From Cytophagales bacterium (GTDB lineage Bacteria > Bacteroidota > Bacteroidia > Cytophagales > Cyclobacteriaceae), in assembly GCA_003541895.1 (NCBI GenBank), contig DPLR01000404.1, forward strand, positions 1 through 5,622: a stretch of 5,622 bases of DNA, read 5' to 3'. Positions 1 to 5,258 of this stretch are shown here, piece by piece (the stretch's first letter is position 1; each line of letters opens with the position of its first letter). Under the pieces are notes generated by a model. That model made no database searches. It was not told where the DNA came from and saw only the letters and a list, made by a program, of their open reading frames with translations. Both the position numbers and the translations under genes were made by a program.

Positions 1-1094
1 CCGCCTAAAATCATCCAGAGAATAAAAGTTAAAATGGAAATACCGATGACCACCGGCACAAACACCGCAGCAATTTTATCAACAGTTTTTTGAACGGGAG
101 CTTTGCTGCCTTGCGCTTCTTGTACCATTTTGATGATCTGTGCAAGGATTGTTGCGCTTCCCACTTTTTCTGCGCGCAACTGTAAACTTCCTTTTTGATT
201 GACGGTTCCGGCAAAAACTTTTGCGCCTTCCAACTTGGCAACAGCAACCGGCTCACCTGAAATCATGCTTTCATCTACGTACGATGATCCTTGAACAACA
301 ATACTATCCACCGGAATTTTTTCTCCAGGATGAATCTGAATCACATCGCCAACTTTCACTTCAGCTATGGCGATTTCCTTGATAGAACCATTGACGATTA
401 CATTCACCGTTTTGGGTTGAAGGCCGATTAATTTTTTGATGGCAGATGATGTTTTTGATTTTGCCTTTTCTTCGAGCAGTTTCCCAAGGAGAATGAACAC
501 AACGATCACAGCCGATGCCTCATAATACACATGCGCGTGGATGCCGCGCGCATGCCAGAACTCTGGAAAGAATGTATTGAAGGCACTGAACAAAAACGCA
601 ATGCCTGTGGAGAGAGCCACAAGTGTATCCATGTTGGCTTTGCCGTGCTTCGCTTGCTTCCATCCGTTGACGAAAAACATCCGTCCGAAATAAAAAACGA
701 CTGGTGCCGAAAGGGCCATCGAAGTGTAGTTGCCGTACGGCAGGTTCATCAGAAACATGCCGATCACCACCACGGGCACGGCCAGCACTGCAGACCACAC
801 GGTGTGGCTCTTCAGTTGTTGGTAATATTCTTGTTGCGCTTCTTCTTTTATTGCAGTGGGGTCTTCCACATTCACCACCAAGTCATAACCGATAGATCGC
901 ACCACCGTTTGTAATTCTGTTTCTGTGGTTGCCGTGGCATCGTATTTCACCAGGGCGGTTTGGTTGGCATAATTGACTGATGCCTCTTTCACTCCCTTCG
1001 CTGCCTTCAGCATCGACTCCACACTGACCGCGCATGAAGCGCACGTCATTTCGAGCACTGGAAAAGTTTGTTGTTTAATTGCGCTTGCCACCAT
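1..1094 (-). CDS. copA: Copper-exporting P1B-type ATPase CopA, N-terminal 364 residues (cut by left edge)
   Basis: This is the N-terminal part of a heavy-metal P-type ATPase that pumps Cu(I) out of the cytoplasm through the inner membrane using ATP. Translated from the ATG at 1094, it opens with one HMA metal-binding domain (about residues 8-75) with the metal site MTCASC, Cys18 and Cys21. Four membrane helices follow at about 96-116, 123-145, 155-175 and 189-206. The third starts NMDTLVALSTG, a signature of the copper subgroup. The actuator domain (about 212-325) carries DESMISGEPV, the P1B form of the TGE dephosphorylation loop. A fifth helix begins near 340. The CPC helix, DKTGT phosphorylation site and ATP-binding domain lie beyond the window, so copper rather than silver or another metal is inferred from the visible part. 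The frame is open to base 1 with no lesion. The stretch looks richer in G and C than its neighbours. It starts 116 bp after the preceding gene, behind an inverted repeat, so it probably has its own control. Confidence 0.95.
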   Translation of the reverse strand, partial: MVASAIKQQTFPVLEMTCASCAVSVESMLKAAKGVKEASVNYANQTALVKYDATATTETELQTVVRSIGYDLVVNVEDPTAIKEEAQQEYYQQLKSHTVWSAVLAVPVVVIGMFLMNLPYGNYTSMALSAPVVFYFGRMFFVNGWKQAKHGKANMDTLVALSTGIAFLFSAFNTFFPEFWHARGIHAHVYYEASAVIVVFILLGKLLEEKAKSKTSSAIKKLIGLQPKTVNVIVNGSIKEIAIAEVKVGDVIQIHPGEKIPVDSIVVQGSSYVDESMISGEPVAVAKLEGAKVFAGTVNQKGSLQLRAEKVGSATILAQIIKMVQEAQGSKAPVQKTVDKIAAVFVPVVIGISILTFILWMILG

Positions 1095-1097
1095 TGC

Positions 1098-1141
1098 CAA
1101 TTTTAAGATTCTATATCAGTACAATTATAATCTTAAAATTG
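1098..1141. promoter_or_regulatory. Perfect 13-bp inverted repeat directly before copA: candidate operator or leader hairpin
   Basis: CAATTTTAAGATT at 1098-1110 is the exact reverse complement of AATCTTAAAATTG at 1129-1141, with an 18-bp spacer. The inner edge lies only 3 bp from the copA start codon. A metal-responsive regulator could bind it as a dimer, or it could fold in the mRNA and cover the start. The spacer holds, on the minus strand, TATAATTG (1122-1129), five of six fixed bases of the Bacteroidota -7 element TAnnTTTG. I find no matching -33 element at normal spacing. The repeat itself is certain; its function is inferred from position only. It does not resemble the G/C-rich CueR operator, and no regulator gene lies in the window. 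Confidence 0.5.
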
Positions 1142-1210
1142 TTCGTGATGTTGGGTTTTTAAAATGATTTTAGTCAAGTGCGTTTGTTATAGCTTTTGGG
1201 CAGGTTTATC

Positions 1211-1774
1211 TCACTGCTTTAAGTAGCGAAGCGCAATTGCTCCAGATTTGAAAGTCTTTGTTTCAACAAGTCTTAATGGTGATTTCTCTTGCAGCTTAAT
1301 GCCTTCTAACAATCGTCTACCTTCCCCTCCAAATACAGGAAGAATAACAAAGCGATATTCATCCACGAGGCCAAGTTGTATCAGTTGCGAGGGAATATTA
1401 ATGCCACCGGTCAGTATGCTTTTACCTTCTTCCTGTTTAAACTTTAGTATTTCTTCTTTAAGGTTAGTGCGCACTATTTCCGTGTTCTTCTCGTCTGACT
1501 TCTCAAGTGTTTTTGAAAAAACAACCATTTTCTTTACTGCGACAAACGCCTTTGCGAATTCGACATCTGATGCTGTCTGACCAGATGGGTTCTTGGCAAT
1601 GTCGGGCCAATAAGGTACCATCAATTGATATGTCTTCCGACCGTAGACGAATGCATCAATATCTTGAACAAGACGGATGTAATAGTCAAACAGGTCATCA
1701 GGAGGTGGTCCTACCTGAGTATGATCGCAGCAGCCATCGATAGTAAAGTTGATGGCGTAGATTAGATTTCTCAT
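1211..1774 (-). CDS. Stand-alone dihydrofolate reductase-fold protein (RibD C-terminal domain type)
   Basis: A 187-residue soluble protein spanning one complete RibD_C/DHFR-like domain, the usual size for the stand-alone family (relatives of YyaP and YwjB). The fold binds NADPH and reduces a pterin- or pyrimidine-like substrate, but the substrate of these proteins is generally unknown. Visible family marks are the first beta strand with INFTIDG (residues 8-14), VYGRKTYQLM (43-52), where the cofactor pyrophosphate is expected, LTGG (121-124) before a helix, and LVDEYRFVILPVFGGEGRRL (136-155), the typical late strand and glycine loop. There is no deaminase domain, so it is not full RibD and need not belong to riboflavin synthesis. 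The ATG at 1774 is chosen because MRNLIYAINFTIDG begins exactly at the first strand; no Shine-Dalgarno sequence precedes it. Neither neighbour suggests a pathway. It looks intact. Confidence 0.9.
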   Translation of the reverse strand: MRNLIYAINFTIDGCCDHTQVGPPPDDLFDYYIRLVQDIDAFVYGRKTYQLMVPYWPDIAKNPSGQTASDVEFAKAFVAVKKMVVFSKTLEKSDEKNTEIVRTNLKEEILKFKQEEGKSILTGGINIPSQLIQLGLVDEYRFVILPVFGGEGRRLLEGIKLQEKSPLRLVETKTFKSGAIALRYLKQ

Positions 1775-1839
1775 GAATAGAATCGGTTAAAGAAATTTCA
1801 ATTTACTGTATTTGGGGATTCTTCGCTCGCTCAGAATTA

Positions 1840-1892
1840 GCTTTTACTTTTTTTGTAGGCTAATGAAGAGCACAAGCGGACGCTTGCGCTAG
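1840..1892 (+). repeat. Interspersed 53-bp palindromic repeat, copy A
   Basis: This stretch matches 5206-5258 in the same orientation over its whole length, about 85% by eye with small length changes. The shared parts are a T-rich left end, AGGCTAATGAAGA, then CACAAGCG and GCTTGCGCTAG, which form a hairpin. In this copy CACAAGCG and CGCTTGCG pair with one mismatch around a GA loop. It lies 21 bp beyond the stop of the GldL-like gene. No T-run follows the stem on the minus strand, so it is not an ordinary intrinsic terminator. A REP-like or miniature mobile element is the best guess. Confidence 0.75.
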
Positions 1893-1913
1893 CAGAGCTA
1901 CCATTGAGAAGAG

Positions 1914-3257
1914 CTAGTCATTCTTCATTATTTCTTTTATTCTTTTTCTTATTCTGGTTTTCCAAGCTTCGTCAATATTCAGTGACAATTTCTTATTGAA
2001 TGAGGCTATTGCCTCATCCTTTTTCCCCATGGTAAGCAAAATTATGCCTTCCAAATCGTAATTCACAAAATCAGGCGTTTCATTTTCGAATAAATCTGTG
2101 ATTTTGTTTTCAGCCTGAATAGCTTTAAGTGCCAAAGGCAAACTTGCGGAATCAACTTTAGGGTTTCTGCGATATCCAAGCACTTCGGATGCAAAAAGTT
2201 CGTAGTTCGCCAAAAAGGTTCTATGAATTCGAGTCCATCCAAATCGAGTACCGTATTGTTTTAGGTATGAATCCATTTGTTCAATTCTCTTGTCCAACAC
2301 TTTTTCTCCTTCCTTAGAAATCTCGTCTATCAGGTCAAAATCGCAAAGAGGTAGGAGTTGCCCCACGTTCATGGTTTCATGTTCGTAAGCTAACTCCAAA
2401 CGAGTTGGCGCTTGTAAATTGAAATGAGAAAACCATAAACTTATAAGGAATCCTGCGATACAAAAACGAATTAATAGCATGTGAAAAAGCTTTCTCTTCC
2501 ACATTACAATTGGGATAAAAATCAAAAAGGAAAATAGGGCCATATAAACCATGTCATCAGCACCAGGCCAATGCATTATTTTAAACAAAGTGCCAATACT
2601 TGCGTTGGCTATAACTCCGCCACATAGTATGCCCAACCATCTTACTTTAGTTAAATAATACCCCACGAAATACATCAAGAAGGCTATTGGTGCTAAACCC
2701 ATCATGATCATTTCATTGGCACCCTCCCAATGAAACAACTTAAATGTCATTGCAAGCCCAAGAAGTAAAATCAGCACGGCCATTATGTTTTTGATCAATT
2801 TCCATCGGCTTTGTCGTGATGGATTTTGGCCACTTTCAATCTCACCAAATTGCTCATCGACATGAGCGGCCAAAATAAGCCATGTGAAAATATAAAGTGC
2901 AGTTAGTACATAACTCAACCCGATTAAGTTTAAGGTTGCTATCCGAACATGAAATCCAATTCGCAAAACGTAGGCTAAAATCTGAGGCAACAATGCAAGA
3001 CCAAATAGCCAGTATCCCCTTTTTATAAACTGTATTCTGAAATTCAGAAACAATGCTTTGAATTTATTATTGATGGCCACACGGTTAAAATAAAAATAGG
3101 TAGCTATCACAAGCGCCAGAAAAACCCAAGCCAAAACTCCGGTAATGAATAAACTACTACTGATGAGAATAACAAGGAAAATAAATATACCGGCATTGCG
3201 GAAATATTCCATGTACTGCATCACCGGGTTTATTTCTTCAAGCACAAGAGTTTGCAT
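1914..3257 (-). CDS. Polytopic membrane protein with two GldL-like FKxxHWxGA segments and a C-terminal TPR-like region
   Basis: A 447-residue protein I cannot assign to a named family. About six to eight hydrophobic segments fill residues 20-280. Residues 155-252 contain a duplicated helical hairpin: FKLFHWEGA at 172-180 and FKIMHWPGA at 225-233, each followed by a methionine-rich helix (NEMIMMGL, DDMVYMAL). This resembles the membrane hairpin of GldL/PorL, the inner-membrane motor subunit of gliding and type IX secretion. It is not GldL: GldL is about half as long with one such hairpin, and the acidic residue I recall roughly 15 positions after the His is Ile191 and Phe244 here. Residues 280-447 are soluble; 398-442 (NYDLEGIILLTMGKKDEAIASF onward) look like a TPR helix pair. 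The ATG at 3257 is used because an in-frame TAA lies 15 bases before it. It overlaps the reconstructed end of the upstream broken gene by 20 bp, suggesting an operon. The reading frame is solid; the GldL link is a motif-level inference. Confidence 0.85.
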   Translation of the reverse strand: MQTLVLEEINPVMQYMEYFRNAGIFIFLVILISSSLFITGVLAWVFLALVIATYFYFNRVAINNKFKALFLNFRIQFIKRGYWLFGLALLPQILAYVLRIGFHVRIATLNLIGLSYVLTALYIFTWLILAAHVDEQFGEIESGQNPSRQSRWKLIKNIMAVLILLLGLAMTFKLFHWEGANEMIMMGLAPIAFLMYFVGYYLTKVRWLGILCGGVIANASIGTLFKIMHWPGADDMVYMALFSFLIFIPIVMWKRKLFHMLLIRFCIAGFLISLWFSHFNLQAPTRLELAYEHETMNVGQLLPLCDFDLIDEISKEGEKVLDKRIEQMDSYLKQYGTRFGWTRIHRTFLANYELFASEVLGYRRNPKVDSASLPLALKAIQAENKITDLFENETPDFVNYDLEGIILLTMGKKDEAIASFNKKLSLNIDEAWKTRIRKRIKEIMKND

Positions 3258-3321
3258 CGTGTAGTTGCTCGTTTACTTTGCTGGTAAGTACCTCAAGTCG
3301 TTCTTTCAATTTACCGTCCGC
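3238..3321 (-). other. In-frame coding-like extension after the TAA of fragment 3
   Basis: Directly after TAA at 3322-3324 the same frame stays open for 27 sense codons and a TGA, reading ADGKLKERLEVLTSKVNEQL and then HDANSCA. Leu and Val recur at helix spacing among Lys, Glu and Arg, as in an amphipathic or coiled-coil helix. This extends the charged helical tail just before the TAA. Its end would overlap the ATG of the GldL-like gene, a common operon arrangement. It suggests the TAA is a recent premature stop, or is read through. It is too short to claim as an independent gene. Confidence 0.4.
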
Positions 3322-3999
3322 TTAGTTTTCTTCTTGAAATGCTTCTTCCTTAGCGTTGTAGGCTTTGGCAAGGTTAATAGAGGTACGAACTCGATCTGCG
3401 ATGTCGCTTAACTTAAGTCTTGAGGCAATCACAGCAAGAAAGAAAATTGAACAGATTAAACTCTCCAATGAAATCAAGCAAAACAAACTTACTTTGCTAT
3501 TGAGCCCGGCAACACCAACTTCAAGTTGATTCCAGTCAAGATTAATAAACGCTTGCGATGTAGTGAAAATATAAGAAGCAAAATTCTCTAGGTCTTTGAA
3601 CGATACAAGATCGGTGGCCATAATTTGTAAGAACCCGCTAAATGTTAACGCACCAAACAAGGCGCTCTCTAATACGTAAGCTTCAAGCCGACTGGTAGAC
3701 GAATTGAGTTTTGTTTCGAGCCAAACAATGTATTCATCGTTCTCATCCACATTCAGAAGGGCGGTATTTAATTTTTTTTCTTCTAGCTGTTTTACCAAGT
3801 CGTTCTCTTGGATTCTTCCCACCCTAAAAAATCTCAGGTAAATGAAATAATAAATACAAAGGGCGAAGACTGCCAGTAAATGCAATTGATCTGGAACTAG
3901 GTAGCTTATAAATACTCCGGTCGCTAAAAAAACAGCGAGCATGGTATATTGACCAGTTGAAAAATGATATTTCAATTTTAAAATCTCGGGTCTCGCCAT
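3322..3999 (-). CDS. Fragment 3: four membrane helices of the split gene
   Basis: From the ATG at 3999 this frame encodes 225 residues; a TTG at 4008 is another possible start. Hydrophobic segments include YTMLAVFLATGVFISYLV, LHLLAVFALCIYYFIYL, ALFGALTFSGFLQIM and SLFCLISLESLICSIFFLAV. An acidic soluble loop of about 50 residues (NDLVKQLEEKKLNTALLNVD onward) separates the first and second pairs. The tail is charged and helical (NLAKAYNAKEEAFQEEN). AGGAGG lies at 4025-4030, but it is 16 bases before the TTG and 25 before the ATG, too far to act normally. The frame is open upstream to 4041. After the TAA at 3322-3324 the same frame continues with amphipathic coding-like sequence to a TGA at 3238. 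No family is recognised. If separate from fragment 2, it overlaps that frame by about 180 bp, unusually long for a real gene pair. Confidence 0.6.
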   Translation of the reverse strand: MARPEILKLKYHFSTGQYTMLAVFLATGVFISYLVPDQLHLLAVFALCIYYFIYLRFFRVGRIQENDLVKQLEEKKLNTALLNVDENDEYIVWLETKLNSSTSRLEAYVLESALFGALTFSGFLQIMATDLVSFKDLENFASYIFTTSQAFINLDWNQLEVGVAGLNSKVSLFCLISLESLICSIFFLAVIASRLKLSDIADRVRTSINLAKAYNAKEEAFQEEN

Positions 4000-4420
4000 A
4001 CGTGTCAAGCAATTGTTTGTTTTTCCTCCTGTGGCTGCGGCCTACCGAATACGTAAGCAGTAAAATTAAAATTGGGATGAGAAAGAAATTGAAGCCAATC
4101 AACCGAAACTTTTCAAATCCATAATAACTGAAAGCCAGAAGTATTGCCCATCGCATCGAATAATCCAAAACCAACGGCCAAATACTGGCGGGTATCCTTA
4201 TTAATGTTCTGTTCTGAAATTGATGGATTTCGTTTTGAACCCGTTTTTTTTCTTCGGCAATCGAGGACTCTTCGTTTTCTAAATCACAAAGTGAAATGAG
4301 GTTTTTCAAAAGTTGAGCAATCCTTCGAGATATAATCCGGTCATCAATTTTTTCTGCTTGGGCTTGCAATAACTGAAGGGAAGAAACAGACCAAATACGA
4401 TCTTGTATTGAAAAAGTCAT
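3824..4420 (-). CDS. Fragment 2: helical region plus two membrane helices of the split gene
   Basis: From the ATG at 4420 (a GTG lies two codons earlier) this frame gives 198 residues, but it is open upstream to 4525 and only about the first 133 look genuine. It starts with a long charged helical region containing a likely short coiled coil (CDLENEESSIAEEKKRVQNE), then two hydrophobic segments (SIWPLVLDYSMRWAILLAFS and FNFFLIPILILLLTYSVG), then the basic stretch RSHRRKNK. After AGG AGG AAAAA at 4020-4030 its frame continues for 60 more residues of serine- and aromatic-rich sequence with no clear pattern, overlapping fragment 3, which is the convincing frame there. No ribosome binding site precedes either start. 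It is probably the middle of one larger protein. Confidence 0.5.
   Translation of the reverse strand: MTFSIQDRIWSVSSLQLLQAQAEKIDDRIISRRIAQLLKNLISLCDLENEESSIAEEKKRVQNEIHQFQNRTLIRIPASIWPLVLDYSMRWAILLAFSYYGFEKFRLIGFNFFLIPILILLLTYSVGRSHRRKNKQLLDTYGETRDFKIEISFFNWSIYHARCFFSDRSIYKLPSSRSIAFTGSLRPLYLLFHLPEIF
4020..4030 (-). other. AGG AGG AAAAA: likely second frameshift site
   Basis: On the minus strand, tandem AGG Arg codons followed by AAA AAC occur where fragment 2 hands over to fragment 3 with a +1 shift. One surplus A would explain it as an indel. Tandem AGG codons are also known to provoke +1 ribosomal shifting in E. coli, and AGGAGG is an anti-SD match, so recoding cannot be excluded. Because the neighbouring A7 site needs the same kind of correction, I favour indels or errors over programming. 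Confidence 0.4.
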
Positions 4421-4442
4421 TGCCACTTTTTTTATTTCATCG

Positions 4443-4628
4443 TTATTCTTGTAGGCTTGAGAAGCTTTTTTTGTTTTCGATGTGCTGAATCTGGCTGACG
4501 GAAAGAGTCTTTGAAAAATGAAAAGTTAGATACTGACTATAGTACCATTTCAATTCATTTGATAAACCCTCAATGTTGTAAGCTATTCGAGTTACAAACT
4601 CAAAGAGTAAAATATCGGAGTGGTTCAT
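4443..4628 (-). CDS. Fragment 1: N-terminal 61 residues of the split membrane protein gene
   Basis: This 61-residue frame starts at the ATG at 4628; an in-frame TAA lies 9 bases upstream, so the start is well limited. It has no membrane segment or signal peptide and no domain I recognise. It reads as mixed helical sequence (ILLFEFVTRIAYNIEGLSNE), plausible as the cytoplasmic start of a larger protein. It stops 16 bp before the next possible start. Its last seven residues, after the A7 run at 4466-4472, look less protein-like than the +1 frame over the same bases, which flows straight into fragment 2. I therefore read it as the N-terminal piece of a frameshifted gene, not a small independent protein. 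Confidence 0.5.
   Translation of the reverse strand: MNHSDILLFEFVTRIAYNIEGLSNELKWYYSQYLTFHFSKTLSVSQIQHIENKKSFSSLQE
4466..4472 (-). other. A7 run: likely first frameshift site
   Basis: Seven consecutive A on the minus strand lie where the fragment 1 frame stops looking protein-like and the +1 frame starts to. Removing one A turns ENKKS into ENKKA and joins fragments 1 and 2 into one open frame. Such runs are frequent places for real indels, polymerase slippage during transcription, and sequencing errors; the sequence alone cannot separate these. Confidence 0.5.
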
Positions 4629-4722
4629 TAGGTTACATTAGAGGTAATACGAATATACGCTTTCGATGATCCTTCTTTATGAATTTGTTCAGTTTTTGAT
4701 TTTGGGTAGTTTCTCGAATGGG

Positions 4723-5160
4723 TCAAATGCCATTCAGAGCTTTCCATATCTCACTTTCAGCCGTGAGTTTGCCTTGACGGTAAATGAAAATTTTGCCAAC
4801 GTCAGAATTGATGACAAGGCTATCGTTCGATTGATATTTGCCAATGTCTCTTGCATGAAATGCCAGTGCGCTATCTTCTTCTAAAATAAACCGCAGTGAG
4901 CCGTTGAATTTTAATTTTTGACCCGCCCGGTCTTCTGTTGATAAATCGAGGCTATCATTGCTGGGGTGAAAATAAACATAGCCATTGTTGCCGGGCCAAA
5001 ACGTTTTTATGGAGTCAACGGTAGCTGAGAAATGGAGATCTAACAACGTTACATAGCGCTCTCGTTCATTCAATGCATTTCCGACTCGGTTATAGATGGA
5101 ATGACCAACTAAAAACAAAAATGCGAGAATTACCGAAGTGATAATGAGTCTTTTTTTCAT
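4723..5160 (-). CDS. Small envelope protein with N-terminal membrane anchor, unknown family
   Basis: A 145-residue protein starting MKKRLIITSVILAFLFLVGH: a basic start followed by one hydrophobic helix (about residues 5-19), which is either a signal peptide or a membrane anchor. No lipobox cysteine is present, so it is not a lipoprotein. The remainder is soluble, predicted outside the cytoplasm and beta-rich, with alternating segments such as NGYVYFHPSNDSLDL, KLKFNGSLRFIL and GKIFIYRQGKL. I recognise no domain. The ATG at 5160 is preferred; a TTG one codon upstream would only add one residue. The gap to the broken gene downstream is 94 bp, so co-transcription is possible but not shown. The repeat and about 45 bp of unassigned sequence lie upstream. 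It looks intact and could be a periplasmic partner of the neighbouring membrane proteins, but only position suggests that. Confidence 0.75.
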   Translation of the reverse strand: MKKRLIITSVILAFLFLVGHSIYNRVGNALNERERYVTLLDLHFSATVDSIKTFWPGNNGYVYFHPSNDSLDLSTEDRAGQKLKFNGSLRFILEEDSALAFHARDIGKYQSNDSLVINSDVGKIFIYRQGKLTAESEIWKALNGI

Positions 5161-5205
5161 CAAGCTATTTTACGAAAAAATCAGACCGCCACGAGCCAGG
5201 GGTTG

Positions 5206-5258
5206 GCTTTTATTTTTTGAAAGGCTAATGAAGATCACAAGCGAGAGGCTTGCGCTAG
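5206..5258 (+). repeat. Interspersed 53-bp palindromic repeat, copy B
   Basis: This is the second copy of the element at 1840-1892, in the same orientation. The hairpin arms are kept (CACAAGC and GCTTGCG, allowing one wobble), while the loop differs: GAGAG here against a shorter loop there. The conserved arms with a variable loop argue that the structure matters. Its last bases (CTA at 5255-5257) form the stop codon of the membrane protein to the right, so the element reaches into a gene end. Both copies lie at the 3' end of a minus-strand gene. Confidence 0.75.

Larger units (their letters stand above)
3238..4628 (-). pseudogene. Probable single six-helix membrane protein gene split by two frameshifts and one in-frame stop
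   Basis: Three consecutive minus-strand frames join into one protein of about 462 residues if one base is skipped at the A7 run (4466-4472), one base at AGG AGG AAAAA (4020-4030), and TAA at 3322-3324 is read through. Both shifts are +1. At the first join HIENKK continues as ASQAYKNNDEIKKVAMTF; at the second GRSHRRK continues as TNNCLTRMARPEILKLKYHF. Beyond the TAA the frame runs 28 more codons, including KLKERLEVLTSKVNEQLHD, and ends inside the start of the next gene. The reconstructed product has a cytoplasmic N-terminal region of about 140 residues with helical or coiled-coil character, then three pairs of membrane helices. I do not recognise the family. Explanations are a decaying pseudogene, homopolymer sequencing errors (both shifts touch A-runs), or recoding. 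Overlapping separate genes remain possible. The fragments are described separately. Confidence 0.6.

Noticed and set aside
29..256. Minus-strand Lys/Arg-rich 75-codon frame
   Set aside because: It is a shifted shadow within the copA actuator region.
531..914. Plus-strand open frames (531-914, 704-895, 973-1167) and a minus-strand frame (520-798) over the ATPase gene
   Set aside because: They are His/Arg/Ser-rich antisense or shifted shadows of an unmistakable copA frame.
1248..1743. Plus-strand frames opposite the DHFR-fold gene
   Set aside because: No domain or coherent composition; the minus frame is a full recognised family.
1820..1829. TCTTCGCTCG near copy A, also at 5286-5295 near copy B
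   Set aside because: A 10-bp match on opposite sides of the two repeat copies, and the second lies in coding sequence; chance cannot be excluded.
1840..1892. Repeat hairpin as an intrinsic terminator of the GldL-like gene
   Set aside because: On the transcribed strand the stem is followed by mixed sequence and then A-runs, not a T-run.
4650..4657. TATATTCG (minus strand) as a -7 promoter element before the split gene
   Set aside because: One mismatch to TAnnTTTG, and no -33 TTTG at a usable distance; too weak to claim.
4666..4884. Plus-strand 72-codon frame at 4666-4884
   Set aside because: Most of it lies opposite the small anchored protein gene, and it has no recognisable feature beyond a hydrophobic patch.
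5194..5215. Short hairpin AGCCA-GGGGT-TGGCT followed by a T-rich tract on the plus strand, as a terminator
   Set aside because: The stem is only five base pairs and no plus-strand gene exists to terminate; on the minus strand the nearest T6 is 12 bases away.
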